Shown here piece after piece: positions 36,310 to 47,773 of a DNA stretch of 64,000 bases (its first letter is position 1; each line of letters opens with the position of its first letter). Source of the stretch: Phellopilus nigrolimitatus (lineage: Eukaryota > Basidiomycota > Agaricomycetes > Hymenochaetales > Hymenochaetaceae). The position numbers and the translations under genes are program-made. A model generated the notes under the pieces. It was given only the letters and a program-made list of their open reading frames with translations, did not search any database and had not been told where the DNA came from. Location of the stretch: the NCBI GenBank assembly GCA_021029095.1, contig JAJOHG010000001.1, forward strand, positions 1,798,001 through 1,862,000. The letters are read 5' to 3'.

Positions 36310-37456
36310 CTATGGAGTCTCGCTAGCGGGAGATACACTCGAGATAATATCTTTACCAGAACCATCCAAAGGTCCTGGATGGGCAGCAGCCTGCGGGGCA
36401 ACATTATTACTGATTCCAGATCCTGAATCTGCAGTCGAGTTGCCTGCAAGTTGCCACGCTGGTATCGAAGGCCGACCGACAAAATTAGGCAAGGAAGGGG
36501 ATGGAGAAGATGGATACGAGGGGCCTCGACTCAGGAGCAGAGCCTTAAGCGACTTCAGCTCTTGCTGAAGCTCTGCAAGTGATTGAGCTTGACTCTCCTT
36601 ATTCTTCTCAATCATCTAAACGAACAAGTCAGCATTGCGGAGATAACAGCGGAGAAAACGTGCAAATCCGATATACCTTTGGCAGCATTTCGCGAATGGA
36701 ATTAACCTCTTCACGGATTTCGCGCATTTCGTCGCGAGTCTTGGCCTCACCATCCCGCATTTCCTTCACACATGAATCCACGTCTTGCGTGGTTTGCTCG
36801 ACCTTGAGCTTTTGCTCATCAACTGCCTGGCGGACTGCAGCCGTCTCGGCTTGAATTTCTTTCAAGAGTGACTCTGCGGCATCGAATTGTTCAGTAAGCG
36901 CATCCCTGTCCGCTTCATAAGCTGTCGATGTCGGTGGACGTAGATGAGGCATTAGATATTTCTATGTAACGATTAATGTATGTTAGAGCATAACAGAGCA
37001 GAGCAACGTACGCGTGCAAGAGACACTGCTCCATAGACAAAAGTTCCTGAAACAACAGACATAATCTACAGCAGTATAGTAGATTAAAATACAGAAAGTA
37101 ACAAAATGAAGCGAAAGGACTTGCAAAGTAGTCTCTCCAGTCTAATGGTTGTCGAGAGGACGGTGGACCGACCATCGAATACGCAGAAGGACCATATTGA
37201 TACGGGACCTGATATTGAGGCTGCTGCACGGTTGTATTATGATTCAAGGCAGTCTGTCGCAGGACTTCTTCGACTTCAGCTGGGGTGAGTCCCTTTGCCT
37301 CCAGAAATTGTAGGCGTTGAGCAAGTGTAGACGCTTGACTCTGTGTTAAAATAAGTTGGGGTTCTCTGAAGAAATTAATTAATTAAATCATACCTTGGGG
37401 TCTGAGAGAAATGCGCTAGCATTTCGCATCAGCTCAGCTCGCTCTGGGGATGCCAT
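36310..37456 (-). CDS. PEX14: Peroxisomal docking protein Pex14
   Basis: Peroxisomal membrane docking factor for PTS receptors. The start at 37456 gives MASPERAELMRNASAFLSDP, then SQASTLAQRLQFLEAKGLTP followed by AEVEEVLRQTA. This is the N-terminal helical domain that binds Pex5 and Pex19. The next exon is Pro/Tyr/Gln-rich, then DYFIMSVVSGTFVYGAVSLA forms the hydrophobic segment. A coiled coil follows (LTEQFDAAESLLKEIQAETA, KMRDGEAKTRDEMREIREEV-like), and the tail is Ser/Pro-rich, ending in TAG at 36310. The intron 37124-37066 starts with GC (GCAAGT) rather than GT. It is head to head with mitochondrial EF-Tu over about 230 bases. Confidence 0.9.
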
Positions 37457-37687
37457 GATGGAAGACGAGATGTCGACGAGGATGAGGAGCAAACGCGAGT
37501 GCCGGGGAACGCGGTTCGACGCGTCTCATGTGAATACAGGATTAGGAAGGAGTAATCGTGGGAATCTGACAGGGTCGAAACCGCTAAAATCCATCCGAAT
37601 TTTTGAGCTGGCGGCTTAGTGCTCACCTTTGCTCTCACCTTGCTTGGCCTGCCTGTCATGTTCGGTATACAGCGGGCTGCGCCAGCC
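37457..37687. promoter_or_regulatory. Divergent promoter PEX14 / TUF1
   Basis: 231 bases between divergent start codons of a peroxisome gene and a mitochondrial gene. No clear core element was recognised. Confidence 0.5.
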
Positions 37688-39546
37688 ATGGCCAGCCGTC
37701 GCCTCTTTTCGTCTTCTGGTTTGTTGTCTTCTTTTCTGCTCTGTCTGCGGTTTTGTCATTTTCTCGCATTTCTTCAGCTTTCTCTCGACCCCTCAAGTCC
37801 GCCCGGACGATCCAAAATGCCGTCGCGTCTTCGTCAGTCAACGTCCGTTTTGCTACCAGAGGGCATATCGGCTCTTTAAGTGAGTATAAGCTTTCGCATG
37901 CAATCGTGCAAGTCATCTGACACTCGCGGCTAACGCACAGTGTTGTGCCGTGGTTACGCTGAGAACAAGTATTCGCGCTCAAAGCCCCACATGAACATCG
38001 GCACCATTGGCCACGTCGATCACGGAAAGACTACGCTTACCGCTGCTATTACCAAGGTCCTTGCTGAAAAAGGGGGTGCGACCTTTACCGACTACGCTTC
38101 GATCGACAAGGCGCCCGAGGAAAAGGCACGTGGTATCACCATTAACTCTGCCCACGTCGAATACGAGACGGACAATAGACATTACGGCCATATCGACTGC
38201 CCTGGACATGCTGATTGTATGTAACAATTTATCATCGCATGACCTATTGCTTATTGCAAAGTCTAGACATCAAGAACATGATTACTGGTGCTGCTCAGAT
38301 GGAGGGCGGTATTATTGTATGTACCGAACGACATTTTATTTATGACTATATTCTGATATTGGTTTTGTGTTATAGGTTGTGTCGGCCACGGACGGTCAGA
38401 TGCCTCAGACTCGCGAGCATTTGCTCCTAGCTCGTCAGGTTGGAATCAAGAAGCTCGTTGTATTCATCAACAAGGTCGACATGGTTGACGACCCTGAGAT
38501 GTTGGAACTTGTGGATATGGAAATGCGTGATCTACTTTCGACTTATAACTTCGATGGCGAGAACACACCAATTATCATGGGCTCGGCTTTGGCTGCTTTA
38601 GAAGACCGCGATCCTCATATTGGGGCAGATAAGATCCGTGCTCTCGTCGATGCTTGCGATGAATGGCTTGAGCTTCCTCCCCGTGACTTCGACAAACCCT
38701 TCTTGATGCCTGTTGAAGGTAGGGTAGTTTTGTATGTAGACATAGAGCAGCTTCTTATTCTTACATTTTACAGATGTCTTCTCGATCTCTGGCCGTGGTA
38801 CTGTATGCTGTGGACGTGTACGTTTCATATTGTTGAAAGTAAGACTCCTCATTAATTCGCTTTTGTGATAGGCGGAACGTGGTGTTGCGAACAAGGGTGA
38901 TGAGGTTGAGATTGTTGGCTTGGGTGCTTCTTTCAAGACTATTCTAACCGGCATTGGTACGCTGTGGATTTCATCCTCATAGTGATATTCAGGGATATTA
39001 ATAGTCATTATCAACAGAAATGTTTAAAAAGGAACTCGACCGTGTAAGTGAGGTTGGAATTGCCTCACATAATTATTTCTCATAACAGCTTTTGTAGGCC
39101 GAGCCAGGTGACAATATGGGCGCGCTCCTCCGTGGGGTTAAGAGAGAACAGGTCCGCCGTGGAATGGTCGTCATTGCTCCTGGTAGCATGAAGTCTGTGA
39201 AGAAGTTCCAGGCTCAGATCTACGTGCTCACTAAGGATGAAGGTCTGATGTTTATTCGACAAATCCCTTCTTCGAATACTTATATGATTGTTAAGGTGGC
39301 CGCTACAATCCTTTCATGGCTAACTACAGGCCTCAGCTGTTCTTGCGCACAGCTGATGTCACCACTGCGCTCAGTTTCCCTGAAGGCACGCCCGACGCCG
39401 CTGAAAAGATGGTCATGCCCGGAGACCACGTTGAAATGGTCTGTGACCTCGTGCATGACGTTGCGGCCGAGGTCGGCTCCCGCTTCACTCTTCGTGAAGG
39501 TGGCAGGACGGTCGGTACTGGCATTGTGACCAAGATCATCGAATAA
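37688..39546 (+). CDS. TUF1: Mitochondrial elongation factor Tu
   Basis: GTPase that brings aminoacyl-tRNA to mitochondrial ribosomes. The ATG at 37688 starts the presequence [10 protein letters not shown]; an intron (GTTTGT ... TTCTTCAG) lies inside it and joins [20 protein letters not shown], then a further exon gives [18 protein letters not shown]. The G domain has [10 protein letters not shown] (G1), [15 protein letters not shown] (G2), DCPGHADYIKNM (G3), NKVD (G4) and a serine-alanine motif (G5, GSALAALE). Domains 2 and 3 follow with [20 protein letters not shown] and [16 protein letters not shown] at the end. About seven introns; every frame change has a GT..AG explanation. Open frames starting at 37603 or 37619 are not the start, since they ignore the presequence intron. 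Confidence 0.95.
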
Positions 39547-39803
39547 ACAGATCTGTCTACTTATCTGAGTACTCGTATATTGGTTATCCCCACTCTGCTC
39601 TCATTTTAACTTAGACATTATGCAGCGCGCTGTCATCATTAGTTTTATCATCGGAAAATCAATTTCTTTTTGACTACGTGTACATGTACGTATTGATCAC
39701 GTATATGTAATAGTGATTACGTACATGAAGCACGACTGTCGCGACTCGCGCTCGTCTCAAACTTACGTCGGCTGTTTCTGCTCAGTTCTACCTAATACCA
39801 GCT

Positions 39804-42800
39804 ATGTTCTCTGGATTTCGAAGTGTGGTGGAGAATCTCGCTCAACCGCAGCCTCATCCGACTCATTCAGGACGCTCTGAATCGCAGGACTTTTCACCAG
39901 AACGGTCAGAGCACCAGCAACATGCACGAGCCGCTTCAGCATCGTTCGACCTTTCCAGCGTCGCACAGTCCACCGGCCACCTCGCGGAGTCTGCGTTCTC
40001 CAACTTGCGCAAGTCTCTCGCGGCGCAGCGCGCATTTGCGGCTACGTCGCCAACCCCAGCTGCAGGAGGATCAAGGAATATGTCTCCCCAGCCCGACCGT
40101 GAGCTGAGGGCGGTCACGAAGCTCACCCTCGAGGACAGACTTCGCGCGTCTTTCGCTATTGGGGAAGCATCCGGATCGACAACTCCCGATCATCTTTCGC
40201 AAGCACCGTCGCCCAGACCGGCGTTGCCCCCGACACCTGCTCCAGACCGCGTTATGTCACCTACGTCCATGCCGCTCCCCGATTCACCAGTTGCCTCGCC
40301 GACGCCGGATATTGGCTTGACTTCCCCTTCCCCTTTGACACTCTCTACTCCCCCAATAGTGGATGACCCACCATCTGAAAAGTCCGGGGCAAATATAGAA
40401 CTGAACGAGAGCGATCGGTCCACTAGCATATCGAAGGAAAGGGATATTAGAATTGATATTTCTCCTGTCCGCATTCGCTATGCCGAGGCAGACATTCCAC
40501 TTCCTCTATTCTCTCCTGGACCAACGAATCTTTCTGCTTCGCAATCGTCGCATTCCGCGCAATCGGATATATATCCACAAGTAGATGGAGTGGTCGATGG
40601 CTTGAGAACTACATTAAGCTCTTTGGAGAAACAATTCGCTGGTAGGGTTATGCCTTTACCTCACGAACTTCTCCCTCTTACTCGTTGTGTCAAATAGGAG
40701 CGTCCACATCCCTAGACGAGCTAAGGACTACTCAAGATGCAGTGAATGCTGTACTTTTGGATTTGACACCTATTGCCCAAGTCTCTGATGTAAAGGGGTT
40801 GAGAGATCATCTACAGAACTTGAATTTGCAACAAAATGTGTGTGTAGTCATCTCTCGCTTGAAATGTAAAAATTTATATATACAACTGGTAGCTGTCACA
40901 AGACGAGATTAAACGTTTAAACAACAAACTACGCTGTGAGTTGATTTCCGTCTCATCTGGTCTAAGCGGGTCTCACCCAACTCATACAGCATATGATGAT
41001 CGAATAGAGGAACTGCGAGACACTCATCGTCTCGAAAGCCGGTCGCAAACCGAACTGGTAGACAGCTTGCGAAAACAGCTTGAGGAAGCAGAAGCGTTAC
41101 TCAAAGCTGCTTGCAGCTCTACAACCCAAGCTGAAGACGAATCTCGAAAACGGCAAGCAGAGCTTGATCAAGCGCGCACGGAGGCTCAAAAGCTTAGGGA
41201 CAACGTGAAGGAGGAAGAGGAGAAGAGGGGTAAGGCGATTAGTCTTCTTAAGACGGTGCGACAGAAGCTAGTCAAGGCGGAGAAGGATAGGGACGATGCT
41301 GCGAGGGAGGCTAGCACGCTGAGGGAGAAGGAGAAGGCGGAGAAGGAAAAGGAAACCGCGGAGAAGGCTAAACTCGAGAAGGAAATAGAGGATGTGCGAG
41401 TCGAGAAGGAAAGGGATATTTCTGGACTGAAAGTTCATTTCGATCGTGAGCTAGCAGCTATGAAGGATAGGTTCGAGAAAGAGTTCTCGGTTCGCAAAGG
41501 GCAACTCGAATATGAGGCCTGCCTCAGTAAAGGTAAGCTGCTCATTTATGCTGGCGATGGATATAAGCTCACCGGAATTAAGGCTATCCACCAAAAAGAA
41601 GTTGCTGTAAAGAACGCGAAAACCCAGGCATTAGAGAATTCTGTTCGCTCCTTGAACTCTGAGCGCGACTCTCTATTTGATCAGCTCCAGATGCGACAAG
41701 CCGAGCTGGAATCCTCACAGTCCATGCTCGAGTCCCTGCAGAGCGGTACATCCGAGCTTCAATTTCAGCTGCGCGAGTCAACCGAACGCAGTGCTCTCCT
41801 CGTCGAGGAACTCGCAGACGCGCGCCGCGAGCTGGAGTACCGAGATCTCCGCCCATCCGTATCTGCGGACGATTCTGCGCATGCCCGGGCGGCGCTCGAA
41901 GCGAAGTATGAGACGAAGATCGGCGAACTGAGTGCGCGTCTAAATGAAATTGAAAAAGACAGGAACGAGACAGAGATCGCACTGAGTCGGAATCTACAGC
42001 AGAAGACGCAGGAAATCGAGATGCTTAGGAAGCTGGCGGACAACTCTGCGCAGTCGAAAGGCATCAGCGAGGAAGAGGTTTTGAGCCTGAAACAAGAAAT
42101 CGATGGTCTACAGCACCAGCTAGCCACCTGCAAAGAGCAACTTTCAGATCTAGATCGACAAAAAGACCGAGTCAACGAACTTGAGGTGGGTTTGTTTTAT
42201 TATCAACCTTCTGATAACTGCTTCTAAATTAGGTTTCAAGGCTCGACTGCAGAAGCAATTTGACGATTTTAGCACACGAGCAGAACAGTATGAACGCGAT
42301 GTCGCAGAAGCCAGGGAAAGAGAGGCTCAAATTCGTGCTTCAAATAAGGTATGTGTACGAATCATCGAATCATCGTCTGGCAGACGCTATGTTGCTAAGC
42401 TTTATACGGGTGATACAGACATTACGTGAGGAACTGCGCAAAGTGCAGAGTTCAGCCGCACTTCTGGAGAAGCAGCGCAATCCCGGCGTGGGGTACTGGA
42501 GCACGATGACCCGACACGATAATTCATCTGAAGCGCGTCTTTCCTCACCAACCGCTTCGACATCAGATGTCGCTTCTTTGTCACGCATAGGCTCACCTAC
42601 GCCTACCCAGAATGACGAAGAAATCAATCTAGAGTATCTTCGAAACGTCATCTTACAGTTTCTGGAACATAAGGAGATGAGAGTAAGTCCTTTTCTAACA
42701 GATAAAAGCTACCTTTCTCATATGTTATAGCCTCATTTGGTTCGCGTGCTGTCTATTATTCTCCATTTCACCCCGCAAGAGACACGGCGCTTGATTGCGA

Positions 42801-42808
42801 AAGTCTAA
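39804..42808 (+). CDS. GRIP-domain golgin
   Basis: Long coiled-coil tether of the trans-Golgi, recruited by Arl1 through its C-terminal GRIP domain. The N-terminus MFSGFRSVVENLAQPQPHPT leads into a Ser/Pro-rich region with a conserved-looking motif KLTLEDRLRASFAIGEA. A very long coiled coil covers about 41000-42330 (for example RTEAQKLRDNVKEEEEKRGK and KEKAEKEKETAEKAKLEKEI). The last exons give EEINLEYLRNVILQFLEHKE, then after an intron RPHLVRVLSIILHFTPQETR with RLIAKV. This is a full GRIP domain, including the tyrosine needed for Arl1 binding. Stop at 42806-42808. About six introns. It is related to yeast Imh1 and metazoan golgin-245/97; which is the true orthologue is open. Confidence 0.9.
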
Positions 42809-43379
42809 TGGGGAAGGAATTTTGTTCTTTGGATAGCTCCCTTTGGTGTGCTTGCGTCAAACGCCGTCTGTGATGCGTATAATTGCTACGAGCGGCACAC
42901 TCGTATCACTCATCGACCTGGTTCTGGTTTAATGAACTAAGGCCTACAGTGTATACCCTTGGATTTAATTTTACACATATATATTTTTCGGATTATGGAG
43001 GCTCTTGCTGGGTTGATGATAAACGCCGCAGGTTCAACATGGTACACTTGGAATAGGGAGCTCCGAGTTGGGCATTCCTGTCCTCGTAGTATTGGTGGTA
43101 TAAATAGCGAATATTTTAAGACGTTACTCACGGGTCTCTGTATAAAGAGACGAATTAGATTCCGAGAAGGGTGGAAATGAACTGAGCAGAAAATAACCGA
43201 ACCACATAAGAGACGAGCCGTTTCCAACGCGCGTCGTGCCGATCTTTTTTTACCGAGTTTTGGACAAACAGACGCGCGTCATTGTGCCGGCTCCGGGCTT
43301 AGGCAGCTTTGTTCTCTACAGCGTATAAATATGAGATGTTTACTCGAACTTCAGTATCTCTAGGTTGTCAAACTTGCAG
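42809..43379. other. Intergenic region before the stomatin-like gene
   Basis: 3' UTR of the golgin gene and promoter of the stomatin-like gene. It includes a TATAAATA box at 43324-43331 and a second TATAAATAG at about 43099. Confidence 0.5.
43324..43331 (+). promoter_or_regulatory. TATA box of the stomatin-like gene
   Basis: TATAAATA about 50 bases before the ATG at 43380. Confidence 0.55.
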
Positions 43380-44727
43380 ATGTTGTCGTTGAACGCTTCT
43401 CGGGCTGCACGACTAACCGCGCGAGGCAGCTCGCTAGCAAAAGCTCGCTCTCTTCCTCCTCAGAAGACAGCAGTGCTAAATCGGACACTATTTACCATCG
43501 TGCAACAGGGCCATGAGGGATGGCGCTTGTCTCTCGGGAGGAATCCGCACAAGCTCGAGCCGGGGCTGCGCTTGATGATACCACTATACCACTCCTACCA
43601 GGATGTCGACATGCGCGAAATGTCGGTGAGTTGATGGCCGGAATTGTTGAACTTTCAGAGATATTCCGGCTTACTGCGATCTAGGTCAATATCAAAGACT
43701 TAGCAGGCTTCACGAGCGACAACGTACCCGTGCTCGTCTCTGGCTCTCTCTTTTTTCGCGTGAGGGACTCGTATCATGCATGCTTCGCAGTCGACAATTT
43801 CCAAGGCAACGTCGCGAACATCGGGACCTCCGCGATGCGCTCCGTGATAGGCCATTTTGCAGTAAGTGCATTAGTCCTGCGAAAATATTGCGTATTCATA
43901 TGCTCATTGAAATTTGTCTACACTTAGTACGACGAGGTTATTGGAGACAGAAACAGAATCAATGTAAAGCTACACGAGGTTATAGGTGGAAGCATCACCG
44001 TGCGTATAAATTCTCAGTGTGGCTAGGCCAACACCTAATGACAGGACTCTAGAAATGGGGCGTTGATTGCACCCGATTCGAAGTGCAGAATTTCCAACCT
44101 TCGAATCGTGAGGTAGAAAAACAGCTTGAATTGCAAATGGCTGCAGAGAGAGACCGACGCAAGAAGATCTTGGATACACAAGCTCTGATCAATGTAGCTG
44201 AAGGACATAAGCAGCGGGTTATCTTGGAGTCAGAAGGAGGTATAAATTTAAGCCGAGTTTTATCCCCGAATTCGTTCTAAATCGAAGTTACAGAACTCCA
44301 GTCACAGCTCAATAACGCTGCTGGCCAGAAGCAGAAACTTATCATCGAATCTGAAGGATTCTTGGAAGCTGCCAAAAATGAAGGTAAGGCGCTTGCGCGC
44401 CAGGTCGAAATTTTGGCCCTGTCTCTCGCGAAGCCATCTTCAGAGCCGACGAACGACGACAAGGCCAAAGCGTTGAACGCGCTTCTCGAGCTCAGAAGAC
44501 TTGAACAGTTGAAGGCGATCGCTGACGGTTCGGGCAACTCGACATATTTTTTCGGAGACTCGAAAGGGACTGGGCGAGGCTCATACGATGTGGATAACGT
44601 TGAGAGATGGAAGAGGAGCCTGTCGGAGAAAAGTATTGCATATTCGGATGCACCAAGCCACAAGCAGCCACAGACCGAGACAGACGCGACCGCCCTTACG
44701 TCGGATATGATCCAACGATACGAGTGA
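43380..44727 (+). CDS. Mitochondrial stomatin-like protein (SLP-2/STOML2 type)
   Basis: SPFH/band-7 scaffold of the mitochondrial inner membrane; the animal homologue binds cardiolipin and prohibitins. The ATG at 43380 opens a basic presequence (MLSLNASRAARLTARGSSLA). The SPFH domain shows NRTLFTIVQQGHEGWRLSLG, LMIPLYHSYQDVDMREMS, VNIKDLAGFTSDNVPVLVSG, NIGTSAMRSVIGHFA, YDEVIGDRNRINVKLHEVIG and KWGVDCTRFEVQNFQPSNRE. Downstream come the coiled coil VEKQLELQMAAERDRRKKIL and the family's C-terminal signature LEQLKAIADGSGNSTYFFGD. About four introns. No transmembrane helix is needed in this family. Confidence 0.92.
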
Positions 44728-44915
44728 TATAAAAAGTTTCCTACCCATACATCTCTGGTAATTGTGTTGTATGTACATATCAACCCCTACTCAACATATT
44801 TCTATAACAACTTTTTTTTTTTTTGAATTGAAGAAAGAGGATCGAAGATGTATGTTACGTAATATTAAGTTGTCTGACGAGCGCCGTGCCGGTGTTGCTG
44901 TCTGGCTAACTTGGA

Positions 44916-47120
44916 ATGCTTGCATCTGCTCTGACTGCCAGGAAATGCGCATCGTCCAACTTGCTGCTCTTCGATTTCCTTGCACCCCGTCTGCTTTCAG
45001 CGTCGGCTCTTCCTAGAACTCCTCCCTTACCGCTCACGACGAAGAGGCAATCCAGCACCAGCCATTCCTTGATCGACCCCGTTTCGTCGCATCCCCTTGT
45101 TGTTCCCAGATCTATTAGTTTTCGATCCATTGGTGACGCAGACCCCAATGCAATCAATAGCGAGATCCTGTTGCTACAGGAAGCTGCGCGGAGGCATAAT
45201 ATTCTCGATGTCTGGGAACGTTATCGTTCTCTCGATGAGAAAGGCCTTTTGCGCATTCTTGGCCCACCCCATTTTGATCCCATTATGAGGATGATCGTTT
45301 TCGTGCTCAAGGAGGCAGGCGCGGAGACTAAATGGAGTTCGGAGCAGATGCATGCAATTGAGGAGCTCGCATTCGCTTGCGCTGGTGCGGGATTCACTGA
45401 GGCACTTCGCCGTCTTCTACTACTTCATCTCAAGCGGAAGGACAGCAGGACTGTGCTCAATCTTTACGAGCGCTTTGAGCAGACGATACTCGAAACGGAC
45501 ACATCTGCTGCGGATGCAATGGAGGAGGAGGAGGACGAATTCGACATGATGAACCTCCGCTTCGATAAGCCGAGTTTAAATCGCTCTGATATTTCATACA
45601 TACTAGTCCTTGCCATCGCGGCACACGCTCTTCAAGACTCTTTTCAGGGTGCTTTGAATATGTACTTGAAACGTGGCTCTTACCGCTTTGTCTCAGAAAC
45701 TATAAAGTGCACGTTCGAGGACCTGAAGCAGTCTGGAGATCTGGAAAGGAAGACGCAAGCGTACTGTGAAGCGCTCGGGATGGCGGCATTGGTACAGCGA
45801 CCAGAAGCTTTCAAAGCTCACGTACGAAACTTGTCCAAGGAATCGACGGCGGTCAAGCGGCTGAAGCAGCTGGACAAGCTGGTAAACACTGTTCTTAATG
45901 GTTTCGTCGGCCCCTTCCCATGGGCAGTCTTCGATGAAGCCAGCAAGTCTCCCGCGAGGCCTGTCGTCGTTCCGGAAAAAATATGGGCTTATCTTCTCAC
46001 TGCGTATGTTGGTCTCCGCAGGGAAGACATCGCAGGAGGTCTGTGGGACCGGGTCTCGGGGCTTGGTGTCGTCCCTGGTACTATCATGTGGAATGCATTG
46101 TTGGAGGGCTATCGCGACACGCAGAATGTTAAAAAGCTCTTAAATACTTGGGAACTGATGAAGAAAATGGACATCCGATTCGATGCCGAATCATATGGTG
46201 CGAAGATCATATGTCTGTTCCAGGAGCGCCTCAAAAATCCTCCGTTGAAGGCATTTGAGGATTTCAAGCGAGCCATTCCGAGAAGCGAGGAGACCAAGTA
46301 TGTCTACAATGCTGTTTTGAATGGTTTACTATCTCAGGACGACATCAAAACAGCCATGAAGCTACTGGGTGAAATGGCGACGGAAGGACCAGCGCCAGAC
46401 ACGGTTACGTATAATATTCTCATCAAATACTACGGGCGGAAGGGCGACCTGAAGGGCATTGCGGGGATCGTGAACAAGCTCACCGAGAACGGAGTAGAAC
46501 CTGATGTGTTCACATTCACGACGATTCTTACCACGATGCTACATTTGGGCGTTCCGAACGCATCGCAGCGGCTGTTGGATGTCATGAAGAGTATGGGCGT
46601 GGAGCAGAACGTCGCAACCTACAGCGCAGTCATCGACGATCTAGTACGACATGGCACGAAGGACGGCGTCCGGTCTGCATGGGAGATTCTACAAAGGATG
46701 GAGACCATGAAGACCGCGCAGCCGAATGAGGTCACATATACCTCATTTCTCGCTGGTGTTCACCGGAGCCAAGAACTCGATAAAGATCTCATAACAGCCA
46801 TTACACGGGACATTGTTGGCAAGATGGAAAAGAGCGGGGTACGAATCAAGCGCGGAACTTACCACATCTTGTTGAAAGCCTGCCTTGAAAATCCGAGTGC
46901 GGATGGCTTGGCGTTTTTCATGGAGTTCTACAGTGCAATGCTGCGAAAGCGTCTCACATTCGCGCACGATACGTGGTACATAATATTAGGAGGGCTTCTA
47001 CGAAGGGGCGAAGTCGTAATGGCGGGCGAGCTGATGGACCAGATGCTGAAGTCGGGGTTTCAACCGATGCATGGGGTAATGGACATGGTGCTTCGTATAC
47101 GTAGGCTGAGGAAAATTTAA
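44916..47120 (+). CDS. Mitochondrial pentatricopeptide-repeat (PPR) protein
   Basis: A single intronless frame of 734 codons, unusual among the intron-rich neighbours. The N-terminus (MLASALTARKCASSNLLLFD) is basic and Ser/Leu-rich, as expected for mitochondrial import. From about residue 340 on, degenerate 35-residue PPR motifs follow one another, for example VTYNILIKYYGRKGDLKGIA, VFTFTTILTTMLHLGVP, ATYSAVIDDLVRHGTKDGVR and VTYTSFLAGVHRSQELDKDL. PPR proteins bind organelle RNA and act in its processing, stability or translation. Fungal PPR proteins evolve fast, so the RNA target cannot be named. An acidic stretch (EEEEDEFDMMNLR) lies near residue 205. Confidence 0.9.
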   Translation: MLASALTARKCASSNLLLFDFLAPRLLSASALPRTPPLPLTTKRQSSTSHSLIDPVSSHPLVVPRSISFRSIGDADPNAINSEILLLQEAARRHNILDVWERYRSLDEKGLLRILGPPHFDPIMRMIVFVLKEAGAETKWSSEQMHAIEELAFACAGAGFTEALRRLLLLHLKRKDSRTVLNLYERFEQTILETDTSAADAMEEEEDEFDMMNLRFDKPSLNRSDISYILVLAIAAHALQDSFQGALNMYLKRGSYRFVSETIKCTFEDLKQSGDLERKTQAYCEALGMAALVQRPEAFKAHVRNLSKESTAVKRLKQLDKLVNTVLNGFVGPFPWAVFDEASKSPARPVVVPEKIWAYLLTAYVGLRREDIAGGLWDRVSGLGVVPGTIMWNALLEGYRDTQNVKKLLNTWELMKKMDIRFDAESYGAKIICLFQERLKNPPLKAFEDFKRAIPRSEETKYVYNAVLNGLLSQDDIKTAMKLLGEMATEGPAPDTVTYNILIKYYGRKGDLKGIAGIVNKLTENGVEPDVFTFTTILTTMLHLGVPNASQRLLDVMKSMGVEQNVATYSAVIDDLVRHGTKDGVRSAWEILQRMETMKTAQPNEVTYTSFLAGVHRSQELDKDLITAITRDIVGKMEKSGVRIKRGTYHILLKACLENPSADGLAFFMEFYSAMLRKRLTFAHDTWYIILGGLLRRGEVVMAGELMDQMLKSGFQPMHGVMDMVLRIRRLRKI

Positions 47121-47211
47121 AGGGTATTATCTGTATTTAGGTGCATATTATGAATTTTCTAATCCAGCAAAGGGAGCAAACGTGTAATTGTTTTTGTGTT
47201 AAGCATCGGGG

Positions 47212-47536
47212 CTATGATGAACGTCCGCCTAGGAAGAAAGCGTGTCCCAAGCCTAGCTGGACATAACGGGCGTAGACTACAATGACAGCGAAAAAAAAAA
47301 AACACTCAGCGAGCGCGTTAATGGATTGTTGAAAGAGCCATACTGACTTGAATGTGCCCACTTCCTTCCCAACCACTTTCCAACGTATGGCAGCAGGACG
47401 ACGGAGACGAGCAGCTGAAGCTGATGGAGATTCTCCTCCCATTCTTGCTGGGCGACGCGGAGTTCCTCGTCAGAGTCGTAGCCATCGTCGGACGAGGCGG
47501 GCGACGAGTCTAGTGACGACACGGAGTCGGGGGTCA
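47212..47536 (-). CDS. Small membrane protein resembling Mim2 (mitochondrial import)
   Basis: Two exons give about 84 residues: MTPDSVSSLDSSPASSDDGY with DSDEELRVAQQEWEENLHQL and the hydrophobic stretch QLLVSVVLLPYVGKWLGRKW, then after an intron (GTCAGT ... TTGTAG) YARYVQLGLGHAFFLGGRSS. The acidic/Ser-rich N-terminus, the QxEWEExLxQLQ block, one membrane segment ending in a basic GKWLGRKW, and the size all fit Mim2, which with Mim1 inserts alpha-helical proteins into the mitochondrial outer membrane. I rest this on pattern memory only. The start at 47536 is preferred over an in-frame ATG at 47654 because the shorter form matches the family length. Stop at 47212-47214. Confidence 0.6.
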
Positions 47537-47773
47537 TGGTCGTGGTGGACGTCCGCGGCAGTGAGCGCGCCCGCGTCTGTATGACCGGCAAAGCTCGGCA
47601 AGGTAATATGAAAGTCACATTACCATCAACAACACACTTAAGTTTTCGCCACAAGTGCTCTTACTTGGCTCAAGCTCCGTACTTGTCTTTCTGCACGTTT
47701 TCTCCTTTATACCGCCATCTGATCTCTCTTTCTCCTGTGACGACGTCCGCAACACGTCCAACTCGTATGCATC
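47537..47773. promoter_or_regulatory. Divergent promoter Mim2-like / sugar transporter 1
   Basis: 237 bases between divergent start codons. C/T-rich leader near 47690-47760 before the transporter. Confidence 0.45.
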
